Translations under genes and position numbers: made by a program | DNA from: Mucilaginibacter inviolabilis | GTDB lineage: Bacteria > Bacteroidota > Bacteroidia > Sphingobacteriales > Sphingobacteriaceae | Direction of reading: 5' to 3' | Length of the DNA stretch: 64,000 bases | Assembly: GCF_011089895.1 (NCBI RefSeq) | Contig: NZ_JAANAT010000003.1 | Location: 682,001 to 746,000 of the forward strand | Part shown: positions 9,153 through 19,573 of the stretch, piece by piece | Layout: every line of letters begins with the position of its first letter | Numbering within the stretch: position 1 is the stretch's first letter | The notes under the pieces: model-generated | Told to the model about the DNA's origin: nothing | Databases searched by the model: none | The model's input: only the letters and a program-made list of their open reading frames with translations

Positions 9153-9237
9153 TAAAAGTGCTTTGATTTTCAAAGTTAATAAGATAGTTTGGAATTGCAA
9201 GAGGAGGAGAATAAAAACACGGTAAGTGCGAAGTTTA

Positions 9238-9545
9238 GATTTGTCATCCTGAGCGGAGCGAAGGATCTATTTTTCAGTAGGTATGGCGTATACCCGCTCT
9301 TGGCCGCGGGAGGGCCAGTTACTTTTGTCGCCACAAAAGTAACCAAAAAGGCTGTCAGCAGAAATGCTTCTTTGCGCTCATAGCCTTTGCCCTGCAAATC
9401 AGTCAGAACCAGGGCTACAATTATTTTGCGCTACTTTGTTCGCTCACATCCTTCCGCTTCAGCAAAAACTTGCTATGCCCCGCAACCGCACATGGCTAGC
9501 ATTGTTCTGCCCGCTTTCGCCGGAAGCTTATCTGCTGACGGGGAG
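9238..9545. repeat. mosaic of dispersed Bacteroidota intergenic repeats
   Basis: The spacer 9153-10004 has no convincing gene. From the left it holds a GTCATCCTGAGCGGAGCGAA element at 9243-9270, a GTTACTTTTGT/ACAAAAGTAAC perfect hairpin (9318-9328 with 9333-9343), and low-complexity GC-richer stretches. The string GCTTATCTGCTGACGGG occurs at 9526-9542 and again at 9737-9753. Short ORFs here are products of repeat sequence. Confidence 0.65.
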
Positions 9546-9546
9546 A

Positions 9547-9811
9547 AAATTCAATAATTCACTAAATCACTAATTCAATAATTGGTCCCTGCGTTAGCGA
9601 TAGCAGCGGATACCGGCCCGTGGCTAATGCCTTGTGGCGTATGAGCGGATAGCGCGGGCCGGAGGCAACGCCCTTATTTAGAATTAAAAATCAAGACAAA
9701 AGCAAAACCCAACTCACTAATTCAATAATTAATAAGGCTTATCTGCTGACGGGAAAAGGAAAAAAGTTATTTCCAATCACTAATTCACTAAATCAATAAT
9801 TCATTAATTAA
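9547..9811. repeat. three AATTCACT-type octamer arrays
   Basis: Imperfect tandem 8-mers of the AATTCAAT/AATTCACT kind occupy 9547-9584, 9711-9732 and 9775-9811. They are separated by a copy of GCTTATCTGCTGACGGG and GC-rich filler. All three blocks read in the same orientation. They belong by structure to the short-word arrays seen in other spacers of this window, but here they lie between two unrelated genes rather than inside an operon. Confidence 0.7.
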
Positions 9812-10004
9812 GCACCTCCACCCCGCGTTTTCCTGACAACAAACGAAGAGCCTTAATAAGATATAACCAATGATGATACCGCGTGACAAAAGAATAAAGA
9901 TTGGAGTATTGATTATTTTAATTATATTTTCAATAATTATTGAAAATTCAAAATAAATAGTAATTTTGTGTTGTTGAATCATCAGAACATAAAATTATAG
10001 CAGT

Positions 10005-10829
10005 ATGAAAACGCTAAAAGATCATATGGTACTTTTTGATGCAGAATGCCCCATGTGTAATGTATATACCAAAGCTTTTGTTAAAACCGGTATGTTGGCT
10101 GGCAATGGTCGGCAGGCTTATCAGCAGGTGCACGAAAGTAGCTGCCCGGTGTACGATCGCCAGCGGGCCGTTAACGAAATTGCCCTCATTAACCTCAAAA
10201 CCGGTGATGTAACTTATGGTATTCAGAGCCTGTTTAAAATAATTGGTCACGCCTGGCCGGTATTTGCACCGTTGTTTACGTTTAGGCCATTTGTATGGCT
10301 GATGAGCAAGTTTTACGCTTTTATATCATACAACAGGCGGGTTATTATCCCACCCACTAAAAATGGCGATGGCTTTGCTTATCAGCCTACGTTTAAATTG
10401 CATTATCGTATCGCTTATTTGTTGTTTACCTGGTTTATAGTAGGGTATACGCTTACGGCTTACGCACATTTATTGAGCCCAACAGTGCCCCTGGGTAATG
10501 CTTACCGGGAGTATATGATATGCGGCGGACAGATCATTGTTCAGGGAACGGTAATGAGTTTTTGGGACAGGAGACAAACCTGGACTTACCTGGGCAATAT
10601 GATGACTATTTCTTTGGCAGGCAGTTTGCTGCTTTTAATTCCAATGGCAATAAACCATTGGCTTCAATTCGGGTCTGAAGTGTACGCCTTGTATTTTATG
10701 GGAGTGGCCGGATTAATGTTTCTGGAACACATCCGCAGAACTAAGCTATTAAACCTGGGGTGGACATTGACCATTACCTGGGTTGCGTACCGTATTATTT
10801 TACTGACACTGATTTTAAACCTGAACTAA
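10005..10829 (+). CDS. DCC-family thiol oxidoreductase-like protein with membrane domain
   Basis: The N-terminal third resembles the DCC (DUF393) family: VLFDAECPMC carries a CxxC motif at the normal position of DxxCxxC, and a second Cys lies near residue 45. Family members are thioredoxin-like, with a proposed redox role. Residues 125-274 contain about five hydrophobic segments (IAYLLFTWFIVGYTLTAYAH and others), so the protein is membrane-anchored. Its stop codon overlaps the ATG of the following epimerase gene (TAATG), so both are translated together. The partner and substrate are unknown. Confidence 0.8.
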   Translation: MKTLKDHMVLFDAECPMCNVYTKAFVKTGMLAGNGRQAYQQVHESSCPVYDRQRAVNEIALINLKTGDVTYGIQSLFKIIGHAWPVFAPLFTFRPFVWLMSKFYAFISYNRRVIIPPTKNGDGFAYQPTFKLHYRIAYLLFTWFIVGYTLTAYAHLLSPTVPLGNAYREYMICGGQIIVQGTVMSFWDRRQTWTYLGNMMTISLAGSLLLLIPMAINHWLQFGSEVYALYFMGVAGLMFLEHIRRTKLLNLGWTLTITWVAYRIILLTLILNLN

Positions 10830-11758
10830 TGAAAACCTACAAAAAAATTGTGCTCGCCGGAGGCAACGGCTACTTGGGTACTGTATTGGCAAACTATTAT
10901 AAAGACAAGGCAGACGAGGTGATCATACTGGCTCGCAAACAGGCTAAAACAGTTGATAACATACGCACGGTAGTTTGGGATGGCAAGGCCGAAAACGGTT
11001 GGACTGTACAGCTTTCTGGTGCCGATATGCTGATAAATCTTTGCGGTAAAAACGTGAACTGCCGGTATACCGAAAAAAATAAATCCGAGATCATTACTTC
11101 ACGTGTTTTGCCTACAGAATTGCTTGGGCACGCTATACATAAAATGAGCAATCCGCCAAAGTTGTGGATCAATGTAACTTCTGCTACCATATATCGCCAT
11201 GCAGAAGACCATCCGCAGGATGAGGAAACCGGCGAAATTGGTTATGGCTTTTCTATCGATGTATGTAAAATATGGGAGGAGGTTTTTCTGAAAAGTGAGA
11301 CACCGCATACCCGTAAAATAGCCTTACGCATGGGTATTGTATTGGGCCGCAGTGATAGCGTTTTTCCGCGTTTATTGAACCTGGTAAGAATGGGCTTGGG
11401 CGGCAAACAGGGTACGGGTGAACAATATATAGCCTGGGTGCACGAACAGGATGTTGCCCGGAGCACACAATGGCTGCTTGATCATCCCGAAATACAGGGT
11501 GTGGTTAACTGCACAGCACCCAATGCCATAAAAAATGCCGATATGATGCACACCATCCGCAAAACTTATGGAATGCCGTTTGGTCTGCCGGCACCCGAAT
11601 GGCTGCTGGACATCGGAGCTCTGGTCATAGGCACCGAGCCCGAGCTGATACTAAAAAGCCGATGGGTAAAACCCAAACGCCTGCTTGATTCCGGCTTTAA
11701 CTTCCAGTATGAAAAAGCGGAATACGCCGTGCATGATATTTTGAGTATTAAGGGCTGA
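10829..11758 (+). CDS. TIGR01777-family NAD(P)-binding epimerase-like protein
   Basis: This is an extended short-chain dehydrogenase of the SDR39U1/YfcH group. The nucleotide-binding motif GGNGYLG is near residues 10-16, LINLCGKNVNCRYTEKNK is the family hallmark, and SATIY and the C-terminal DUF1731-like end (LLDSGFNFQYEKAEYAV) are present. The 309-residue form starts at ATG 10829, which overlaps the previous stop codon in TAATG; the longer frame to 10760 lies inside the upstream gene. The reaction is not known for the family. Co-translation with a DCC-family membrane protein suggests a shared redox or envelope task. Confidence 0.88.
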   Translation: MKTYKKIVLAGGNGYLGTVLANYYKDKADEVIILARKQAKTVDNIRTVVWDGKAENGWTVQLSGADMLINLCGKNVNCRYTEKNKSEIITSRVLPTELLGHAIHKMSNPPKLWINVTSATIYRHAEDHPQDEETGEIGYGFSIDVCKIWEEVFLKSETPHTRKIALRMGIVLGRSDSVFPRLLNLVRMGLGGKQGTGEQYIAWVHEQDVARSTQWLLDHPEIQGVVNCTAPNAIKNADMMHTIRKTYGMPFGLPAPEWLLDIGALVIGTEPELILKSRWVKPKRLLDSGFNFQYEKAEYAVHDILSIKG

Positions 11759-11788
11759 GAGGGCACCTGTCGTCTTCAAACTACCAGA

Positions 11789-13003
11789 CTATTCCTCCGC
11801 TTTTTTCTTCACCTCTTTAGTCATCTTCAAAGTCAGGAATAGCAATAGCCCGGCGGCTATCACAATAGCTATCCATATCAACGCCGTATAATCGCGACCC
11901 GCTTTGGCCGGTTGTTTGGCTTGATAGGCGGTATTGGGGCTAACCGCTTCATGATTGATTCGCGGCGTATTATCCCTAATGCTATCAGCAAAAAACTTGA
12001 GGTCGTATTCCGGTGCTTGTACGGTTTGCTCACCGGTGAGCAAACGGTAAGTTTGTTTACCATCCAGATAACTGATCAGCGACTCAGCCGATTGGTAAGC
12101 ATCTATACTGGTAACAGTTAAAGGTAAATTATCACCATTGTTTATTTGTATGATGAGCTGATTGGTTTTAGCGGCTATCAGCAGATCGGTGGCTTTGGTA
12201 GAATTGAGTTCTGCTTCGCCAAGCAGTTGCTTGTCGTGCCCTGTAATTTGATAAACCGATACATCGCGTTTAAAATATTTTGGTGCGGTAATGTTTAAAT
12301 GAAGTTTGTTTACCTGGTAATTATCATTCAGTTTTAAGGTGATGTAAGTTGTTTTATTACTATCGGCACGGGTTAACTGACCGGGCGAAATGAGGGCATA
12401 GCTTAAAGTAGCCGCATATTCGGTATATACACCAGCCTGCAAAAACTTGATAGGCGTTTTGTTTTTATCATTCACCAGCAATTTCAAATACCGGTAATTA
12501 CTTGCCGGGAACGAGAGCGACTGCATGTAGGTGCCCTCGCTATTTACTACGGCTTCCTGTAAGGGAATATCCTCCTGAATAGCGAACCATTGTTTCAGAT
12601 CGTCGCTGCCTACTAAATTTACTTTGCGCTGCACGGCCGTGTTTTGCAGCTTTATCCACAGACGGTCGAGCGCGAGGCCGGTTTTGTTTTCTACAATAAA
12701 AGTGGTGCCGGTATCGGTACTCAACCTGGCATCAACCTGGTTAAAAACCACAAAACTTTTCTGATCTTTTTGCGGCAGGCTGCCGGCTTGTATATAAGGT
12801 ATAAAATTCCCTTTCGCATCAACTATACGGATGTCAGACAAATCGGCCTTGGCTTTAGCCACAAAAGCAGGCTGCAGGCTGATGCGGTAAAAACCGGTAC
12901 TATCTACCTTAGGCAACGCGGCCTGGTATTTAAAATTTTGCTGTGCGGATGCCGATAGCATCAGTCCGCAAAATAGCGCCGTGAGGGTTAATATTTTATT
13001 CAT
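11789..13003 (-). CDS. DUF3999 family membrane-anchored protein
   Basis: The 404-residue protein has a signal peptide (MNKILTLTALFCGLMLSASA), a long beta-rich periplasmic part typical of DUF3999, and one C-terminal transmembrane helix (LIWIAIVIAAGLLLFLTL) followed by a basic tail. The start at 13003 gives the clean signal peptide; earlier in-frame ATGs would place charged residues ahead of it. The gene overlaps the end of the DUF2339 gene by eight bases. DUF2339 and DUF3999 are often adjacent in Gram-negative bacteria, so they probably form one envelope complex. No activity is known. Confidence 0.88.
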   Translation of the reverse strand: MNKILTLTALFCGLMLSASAQQNFKYQAALPKVDSTGFYRISLQPAFVAKAKADLSDIRIVDAKGNFIPYIQAGSLPQKDQKSFVVFNQVDARLSTDTGTTFIVENKTGLALDRLWIKLQNTAVQRKVNLVGSDDLKQWFAIQEDIPLQEAVVNSEGTYMQSLSFPASNYRYLKLLVNDKNKTPIKFLQAGVYTEYAATLSYALISPGQLTRADSNKTTYITLKLNDNYQVNKLHLNITAPKYFKRDVSVYQITGHDKQLLGEAELNSTKATDLLIAAKTNQLIIQINNGDNLPLTVTSIDAYQSAESLISYLDGKQTYRLLTGEQTVQAPEYDLKFFADSIRDNTPRINHEAVSPNTAYQAKQPAKAGRDYTALIWIAIVIAAGLLLFLTLKMTKEVKKKAEE

Positions 13004-15416
13004 CCTTGGGTTTAGCTTCATCATCAACAATAATTTTTTTAACCTTTTGGTACATAAACGATATCATCAGCAGTATAATACCCAGACAAAAGAACGCCGC
13101 TATTTTACCCGCCACCGGTATGTTGTTGATATCGAACAAAAATAATTTAAGCAGCGTTAATGAAAACAGGCTTAATGATACAATGCGCATTACCCTTAAT
13201 TTATGGCGCATCCCCAGCCACATGAGTGCGAAGGATAACAGTCCCCATAAAATGGGCAGACCGGTTTTGATATAAACCGTTTCGATACGGTCGATAGAAT
13301 GCGTATTACCATAAAATAGGAAGTTGCTCAACAGGCTTATTTCTAAACTTAAAAACAATACTACTGCCGCGCTGATAAGCCAGGTGAACATTACCTTCAT
13401 GCCGGCATCCAGGGTTTTCTGGCTCAGGCGAATGATACGGTAAAACAACAAAGCAACAAAAATGGCCGCTATCCAATGCGCTGCAAAATGACCGGCGGGT
13501 ACTCTGTGCTGCTCTAGTACACGGCGTTGCAGGTCAAAAAACTCGGGAGTTAAAGCCAGGTAAACCGTAACACATATCATGAGTATGGCCAGCCTTAATT
13601 TTTCATTAAAGTTGAGCGCTTTAACTTTTAACGATACCAGGTAATATATATATACAAACGCAGGTGTATACAGCATCATGTATAATACGTTAAGCGAGGT
13701 ATAGGGAAAATGATAAACAAACTGATGATTCACCTCGAATAGGCCGCTTAAAAATAAAAGTACTAAAGCTGTGACACCGAAAACATGACGGTTTACAGCC
13801 AGGCCTTTTGCAGTGGCGGGCTCTTCTTTACCCACCAATGCCGATAACAGGTATGAACTGATGGCCGCAACCAGGGTGGTGATAAAGCCCTTATTGGCAA
13901 TAATGGTAAGGCTTAAATTATTATCTACGTATATCTGGAACCAGTCCATCAGCAGGCTCAGCAACATAGCCACCCAAAGCAATAAGGAGGTAAGCTTCAT
14001 TAACTGGATGGATGAGCGCTGATACAGCCAGTAAAGCAGCACGGTTTCAGATGCCCAGAAAATAGTAATGCTATGACCATGCAGTTGTATCGGCGCCGCC
14101 AGCGAAATAAAGGTAAGCGTGATGCCGATGAGCAGGTACAATATGTTGGTATCAACCTTACGGTTGCGGAACAGCACGTAGGATAATACCAGGTTCACCA
14201 CGCCCAGGCTTATACAAAACAAGCCCCGGAACTGCTCTTCTTTCATCATGGTAAGCAGGTACAGGCCGGCCGCAAAATAAAGCGCGGTGTTGCTGAGCAG
14301 GATGGTAAAATCAGAGGCGATGAATTTTTTATTTTCCTTAACGTTATGCGCCACATTGATGATAAAGTACAGCACATAAAAAATGCTGGCGTATATAAAG
14401 CCAATATGGTAGCTTGGCGCACTAAGGGTGTATAAAACGGATGCCAATACAATTACCGTAAACACAAAGCTGATGATGTTGAGCACCCGCCAGGCTTTAA
14501 AATAGGAGATGATCAGCAAGCCGGTGTTGAGTATCAGCAGGTATATAAATAAGGCATCGTAATTGGCGTGCCCGGTACTCACCATAAACGGACTGGCAAA
14601 GCCGCCCACCAGGGTAATCACGGCCAGCTCCTGCTTGTCGTACAGCAGCGAGAGCACCACCGCGAAAATGGTGATGACGATCAATATAATGAATGCTACC
14701 GTTTGACTGAACAGATTAAACTGGTGAAAGGCCAGTGTTATGGTGAAATAAAATACGGCCAAACCACCACCTACCAATACCGAGCTAAAGGCCTTATAAC
14801 TATTACGCAGGCGATGGGCAATCCCAATTAAAATGGCTCCGCATACCACACCAATACCCACACGGCCAATTGGGCCAACCCAATCATTATCAATAGCGTA
14901 TTTTACAAAAAAGCCGATAGCTAAAACCAGTATGGCTATACCAATTTTGTTGATGAGGTTTTCACCGATGAATTTTTCCAGATCGGGATGGCTTTCAAAA
15001 AAAGATGGTTTTGGTTCTTTTGGTTTTGGCGGAGTAAAGTTTCCGGTTTTAACCGGCCTGCGGATGGCGGATAAACTATCTGATATAACTTCAGGCTGCC
15101 GCTCAATATAGTCGGGTTTAATAAATGCCGGTTCAGATTCGGGCTGTGGTTCTGGTGGAACAACAGGCTCGGGTTGGGGGATATTTACCGGTTCATCAAC
15201 TTTAATAACTGGTGGCGTTTCGCTGATGATAGGTTTGGGCTCTTCCGCTTTTTTAACTTCTTCGTCGGTAAACCGGGAAGCCCGTAAACGCTCAATCACC
15301 ACTTTTAATTCCAGTATTTTAAGTTCCAGATCGGTGATTTTATGGTTAATACTGGTTTTGTTATTTACCACTAAATAAACAATCAACAGCAACAAAAGTA
15401 CGGTTACAATTTCCAT
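12996..15416 (-). CDS. DUF2339 polytopic membrane protein
   Basis: This large integral membrane protein of 806 residues starts with one hydrophobic helix (MEIVTVLLLLLIVYLVV), then a coiled-coil-like segment (LELKILELKVVIERL), a Pro/Glu-rich linker at about 75-130, and about 25 hydrophobic segments. The DUF2339 hallmark FIGENLINKIGIAILVLAIG opens the membrane domain. The start at 15416 is chosen because the reading from 15470 adds a polar stretch before the first helix. It is translationally coupled to the DUF3999 gene. The function is unknown; a role in the cell envelope is inferred from topology. Confidence 0.9.
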   Translation of the reverse strand: MEIVTVLLLLLIVYLVVNNKTSINHKITDLELKILELKVVIERLRASRFTDEEVKKAEEPKPIISETPPVIKVDEPVNIPQPEPVVPPEPQPESEPAFIKPDYIERQPEVISDSLSAIRRPVKTGNFTPPKPKEPKPSFFESHPDLEKFIGENLINKIGIAILVLAIGFFVKYAIDNDWVGPIGRVGIGVVCGAILIGIAHRLRNSYKAFSSVLVGGGLAVFYFTITLAFHQFNLFSQTVAFIILIVITIFAVVLSLLYDKQELAVITLVGGFASPFMVSTGHANYDALFIYLLILNTGLLIISYFKAWRVLNIISFVFTVIVLASVLYTLSAPSYHIGFIYASIFYVLYFIINVAHNVKENKKFIASDFTILLSNTALYFAAGLYLLTMMKEEQFRGLFCISLGVVNLVLSYVLFRNRKVDTNILYLLIGITLTFISLAAPIQLHGHSITIFWASETVLLYWLYQRSSIQLMKLTSLLLWVAMLLSLLMDWFQIYVDNNLSLTIIANKGFITTLVAAISSYLLSALVGKEEPATAKGLAVNRHVFGVTALVLLFLSGLFEVNHQFVYHFPYTSLNVLYMMLYTPAFVYIYYLVSLKVKALNFNEKLRLAILMICVTVYLALTPEFFDLQRRVLEQHRVPAGHFAAHWIAAIFVALLFYRIIRLSQKTLDAGMKVMFTWLISAAVVLFLSLEISLLSNFLFYGNTHSIDRIETVYIKTGLPILWGLLSFALMWLGMRHKLRVMRIVSLSLFSLTLLKLFLFDINNIPVAGKIAAFFCLGIILLMISFMYQKVKKIIVDDEAKPKDE

Positions 15417-15579
15417 AGGTAGAGGTTTGGCAAAAGTTAAAGATAGATGATTTATGCAAGGCAAACACATAAAAAAAAATTTTACGCAGGTTTAAAGATG
15501 ATCTTTGTGCTGTTTTATAGGTATTTATGACGGTAGACTTTCTTTTTATTAACAGCGGTAATTATTAAATTTAAAGGCC

Positions 15580-16989
15580 ATGAAAAACATATTTGTATTG
15601 CTCTTTTTATTGCCATTTACTACTGCGCTGGCTCAGCAAAATTATCCGGCCTCTATTGATAATTTTATGCAGGCCCAGGTTAACGTAAATGGTTTCAATG
15701 GAAATGTGTTGGTGGCAAGGGCCGGTAAGGTGATTTACCAAAAGGCATTTGGGTATCGTAACTATGATACAAAGCAGTTATTGGATACCAACTCGGTATT
15801 TGAATTGGCCTCTGTTTCCAAACAATTCACAGCTATGGGGATTTTGATGCTTTGGGAAAATGGGAAACTCCGGTTGGCAGATACACTACGGAGATATTTT
15901 CCTCAACTTCCCTATAAAGGTGTAACCATACAAAACCTGCTTACGCATACATCGGGTTTGCCCGATTATATGACCGTGATGGAACAGCAGTGGGATCATA
16001 AAAGGATTGCTTTTAATGATGACATGATCAATTTTATGGCTTTGAAAAGAGTCCCTGCAAATTTTGCTCCGGGCAAAAAGTTTGAGTATTCCAATACCGG
16101 TTATGCCCTTCTGGCCAGTATTATCGAAAAAGTATCCGGGTTAACTTATCAGTATTTTATGCATAAAAATATTTTTGTGCCTCTGGGGATGGATCATTCA
16201 CAGGTTTATAATACCCGGCGTTCCACAAAGGATGTTATTCCCGATTATGCCTATGGGTTTGTTTTTGCAGACAGTTTGAAAAGATATATACTGCCTGACA
16301 GTGTAAAAAAGGACGACGCTGTTTTTTACCTTGACGGGATTGTGGGTGATGGCACTATCAATTCAACAACCAGCGATTTGTTAAAGTGGGATCAGGCGCT
16401 AAAAAATCATAGTTTATTGAATGCGGTTACGCAAAATACCATGCTTTCGGCACAATCGGTAATGGATACATTAACTAAAAAATACTACGGTTACGGTGTA
16501 GGAGTCGGCACAGATCAGTTTGGGAATTATATTAGTCATGAAGGCAACTGGACAGGTTACAGCACTATTTTAACACGCTACCCGGCAAAGGATGTTACCA
16601 TCATTATTTTATCCAATAACGAATCCAACGTTGCCAATATAGCCTACGGCATTACCGGGATCTTGTTTGACACGCAGGTAACCCCACCTTATGTTCATAA
16701 AGAAATAGTTACTGATGCAAAGCTGCTCAGCAAGTATATAGGTAATTACTCCCGTGTTAACCAGGGCCTTACTTTACATCTAAGCATCATTGAAAAAGAT
16801 GGGAAATTATATCGGCACCAAATTGGTACAGCCGATGTGGAACTGAAACCCGAGTCAAATACCAAGTTTTTTTATGGTGATGGTACCGACAGGCAAATTG
16901 AATTTGAAACCGATAAAACAGGGCACATAACCCGGGGCTGGCTTATCAATACCGGCCTGAGATCTGAACTCCATAAGGCAAAAAAATAA
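15580..16989 (+). CDS. secreted serine hydrolase, beta-lactamase (class C) superfamily
   Basis: The precursor has a signal peptide ending in TALAQQ. The penicillin-recognising enzyme fold is shown by S78-V-S-K81 (SxxK), Y170-S-N172 (YxN) and HEGNWTGY, where HEG replaces KTG. Residues beyond about 380 form a small beta-rich C-terminal domain. Proteins of this pattern include esterases, D-aminopeptidases and class C-like enzymes. Because the third motif is HEG and not KTG, I do not predict a true resistance beta-lactamase. It stands alone, 129 bases before a GH78 gene on the same strand. Confidence 0.88.
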   Translation: MKNIFVLLFLLPFTTALAQQNYPASIDNFMQAQVNVNGFNGNVLVARAGKVIYQKAFGYRNYDTKQLLDTNSVFELASVSKQFTAMGILMLWENGKLRLADTLRRYFPQLPYKGVTIQNLLTHTSGLPDYMTVMEQQWDHKRIAFNDDMINFMALKRVPANFAPGKKFEYSNTGYALLASIIEKVSGLTYQYFMHKNIFVPLGMDHSQVYNTRRSTKDVIPDYAYGFVFADSLKRYILPDSVKKDDAVFYLDGIVGDGTINSTTSDLLKWDQALKNHSLLNAVTQNTMLSAQSVMDTLTKKYYGYGVGVGTDQFGNYISHEGNWTGYSTILTRYPAKDVTIIILSNNESNVANIAYGITGILFDTQVTPPYVHKEIVTDAKLLSKYIGNYSRVNQGLTLHLSIIEKDGKLYRHQIGTADVELKPESNTKFFYGDGTDRQIEFETDKTGHITRGWLINTGLRSELHKAKK

Positions 16990-17117
16990 CGTCAGAGTGC
17001 CGGATATTCCGATTTTGCAGATAAGATATAGACTACATCAATTAATTAATTTAGCTATAATTATAAATTATATGCCAACGGCCTAACCTGGGCTGTAATT
17101 ACCATAAATTAAGCCTG

Positions 17118-19499
17118 ATGACGAAAAAGTTTTTTAAGCACATCCTGTTGCTCTGCTGCTTATTGATCACGGCAGCCGCCCATTCGCAAACCGTTTCTCC
17201 ATCATTATTACGCGGTCATTGGAAAGCCGTGTGGATAACCGCTCCCGATGAGCCTGCAAAGGACTATGGCGTTTATCATTTCCGGAAAAATGTCAGCCTG
17301 AGCGCTAAACCCGCGTCGTTCATTATACATGTATCGGCCGATAACCGGTATAAACTGTATGTAAACCAAACCCTGGTATCTCTGGGCCCAGCCCGTGGTG
17401 ATACCTATTACTGGAATTATGAAACCGTTGATCTGGCTCCTTATTTAAAAGCCGGCAACAACACCATAGCCGCACTGGTTTGGAACGAGGGCGATTACCG
17501 GCCCGAAGCGCAGATCTCTATCCGCACAGGCTTCATTATGCAAGGCAATACCACTGCCGAAGAAATAGTGAACACCGATAAAACCTGGAAATGCATCCGC
17601 GATAAAGCTTATCGCCCACTTACCGGCATTGGTTATCATCCCTATTATGTTGCTGGTCCGGGTGAACTGGTTGATATGAGCGCCACCATCAAAAATTGGA
17701 ATGCCACTGACTTTGACGACAGCTCCTGGAAAAATGCCATCAGGATAGACTATGGTAACCCCAAAGGTACCGTGAATGCCTTTGGCTGGATGCTGGTGCC
17801 CTCCTCACTACCGCAAATGGAATTGAAATATCAACGTATCCCCGTGCTTCGCAAAGCGGAGGGGGTAAGCGTTCCTAAATCTTTCCCCTCAGTAAAAACA
17901 GCATTCACCATACCCGCCAATACTACGGCTACTTTCCTGCTCGATCAAACTTATTTAACCAATGCTTTTCTTACACTCAACTTTAGCAAGGGTAAAAATG
18001 CGGCTATCAAATTGACCTATGCCGAATCGATGTTCAATAGTCTGAATCATGGGATTGTTAAAGGTAACCGGAATGAGGTGGAGGGTAAAATTTTTGCGGG
18101 TCGCCGCGATAGTATTATTTCTGACGGTTCAGTTGGGCAAATATTCACAACCCTGGCCTGGCGCACCTATCGTTATATCCAGTTACAGATTAAAACCGGG
18201 AGCGAGCCTTTAGTTATCGACGATATTTACGGCACCTTCACCGGCTATCCATTCCAGCTCAACGCCAAACTGGAAACCGGTAAACCCGAAATACAAAAGA
18301 TACTGGATATTGGCTGGCGCACCGCCCGGCTGTGCGCCGGTGAAACCTATACCGATTGCCCCTACTACGAGCAGCTGCAATACGTTGGCGATACCCGCAT
18401 ACAAGCGCTGGTATCCTATTATAACAGTGGCGACGATCGCCTGGCTCGCAATGCCATCAACCAAATGGATCAATCGCGCATTGCCGAGGGTTTAACGCTG
18501 AGCCGTCATCCATCATTTTCGCCTCAGATTATTTCTACCTTTTCGTTATGGTACATCGGTATGCTGCATGATTACTGGATGTACCGGCCCGACAGTGCCT
18601 TTGTAAAAAATAAATTGGAAGGAGTCAGGGCTGTACTCGCCTTCTTTAGCAAATATCAGCAGACCGATGGCTCGCTGAAAGATACACCCTATTGGACCTT
18701 TGTAGATTGGGTGAATGACAAAGGCTGGGACTTTGGCGAAGCTCCGCAAAGTAAAGACGGCCACTCGGCAGTATTAGATCTGCAGCTGATGTGGGCCTAC
18801 AACCAGGCTGCCGAAATGGAAGCAAAAATGGGTATGTCCGCCTTTGCCGAAATGTACAAGGCTAAAGCCGCGCAGTTAAAAGCAACTATCCAGAATAAAT
18901 ACTGGGATGCCGGCAGACAGTTGTACGCCGATACGGAGGATAAACAATTGTTTTCGCAGCACACCAATACGCTGGCAGTATTAACCGGGATGTTGACCAA
19001 TACCGATGCCACTGCGGTATGCCAAAAAATGCTCGCCGATACTTCCATCACCAAATGCACCATCTATTTTAAATATTACCTGCACCAGGCTTTAATAAAA
19101 GGAGGGTTTGGGAATGATTATCTGCAATGGCTGGATATATGGCGCAAGAATATTGACATGGGCCTTACCACCTGGGCCGAAATATCCGACCTGGAGCATA
19201 ACCGTTCCGATTGCCATGCCTGGGGCGCCAGTCCTAATATTGAATTTTACAGGACGATATTAGGGGTAGATAGCTATTCTCCCGGTTTTACCATGGTAAA
19301 GATTGAGCCCCATTTAGGCGATCTGAAAAATGTAAGTGGCGAAATTCCACACCCCAATGGGAAACTGTCGGTAAAATATCAACAGGAGAAAAATAAGTGG
19401 GCCATCCGGATCAGCTTACCACCGGGTACATCAGGTATACTGATATGGAAGGGTAAAAGCTATTCCTTAAAAGCCGGAGAGAATCAATGGAGTATTTGA
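17118..19499 (+). CDS. secreted alpha-L-rhamnosidase-like glycoside hydrolase, GH78
   Basis: The product is predicted to remove terminal alpha-L-rhamnose from plant glycosides or pectic chains. A signal peptide (LLLCCLLITAAAHSQ) is followed by a beta-sandwich domain with lectin-like motifs (HVSADNRYKLYVN), then an (alpha/alpha)6 barrel with the family signature TDCPYYEQLQYVGDTRIQ and the acidic motif DWVNDKGWDFGE. The C-terminal beta domain ends with SGILIWKGKSY. The 793 residues are a usual GH78 length. Codon use matches the region. Whether rhamnose is the true substrate needs assay; some relatives act on other sugars. Confidence 0.85.
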   Translation: MTKKFFKHILLLCCLLITAAAHSQTVSPSLLRGHWKAVWITAPDEPAKDYGVYHFRKNVSLSAKPASFIIHVSADNRYKLYVNQTLVSLGPARGDTYYWNYETVDLAPYLKAGNNTIAALVWNEGDYRPEAQISIRTGFIMQGNTTAEEIVNTDKTWKCIRDKAYRPLTGIGYHPYYVAGPGELVDMSATIKNWNATDFDDSSWKNAIRIDYGNPKGTVNAFGWMLVPSSLPQMELKYQRIPVLRKAEGVSVPKSFPSVKTAFTIPANTTATFLLDQTYLTNAFLTLNFSKGKNAAIKLTYAESMFNSLNHGIVKGNRNEVEGKIFAGRRDSIISDGSVGQIFTTLAWRTYRYIQLQIKTGSEPLVIDDIYGTFTGYPFQLNAKLETGKPEIQKILDIGWRTARLCAGETYTDCPYYEQLQYVGDTRIQALVSYYNSGDDRLARNAINQMDQSRIAEGLTLSRHPSFSPQIISTFSLWYIGMLHDYWMYRPDSAFVKNKLEGVRAVLAFFSKYQQTDGSLKDTPYWTFVDWVNDKGWDFGEAPQSKDGHSAVLDLQLMWAYNQAAEMEAKMGMSAFAEMYKAKAAQLKATIQNKYWDAGRQLYADTEDKQLFSQHTNTLAVLTGMLTNTDATAVCQKMLADTSITKCTIYFKYYLHQALIKGGFGNDYLQWLDIWRKNIDMGLTTWAEISDLEHNRSDCHAWGASPNIEFYRTILGVDSYSPGFTMVKIEPHLGDLKNVSGEIPHPNGKLSVKYQQEKNKWAIRISLPPGTSGILIWKGKSYSLKAGENQWSI

Positions 19500-19573
19500 A
19501 ATAAGGCGGGAATATGAAAAAGCCAAAACCGAAAAGCCCCAAATATGTTTAAGTGAATACAAAACTTAAACTT

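Noticed and set aside
9364..9573. 69-residue frame in the 9 kb spacer
   Set aside because: It runs through dispersed repeat sequence and has no protein-like pattern.
15580..16989. Resistance beta-lactamase of class C
   Set aside because: The third motif is HEG and not KTG, with a C-terminal extra domain, so general serine hydrolase is safer.
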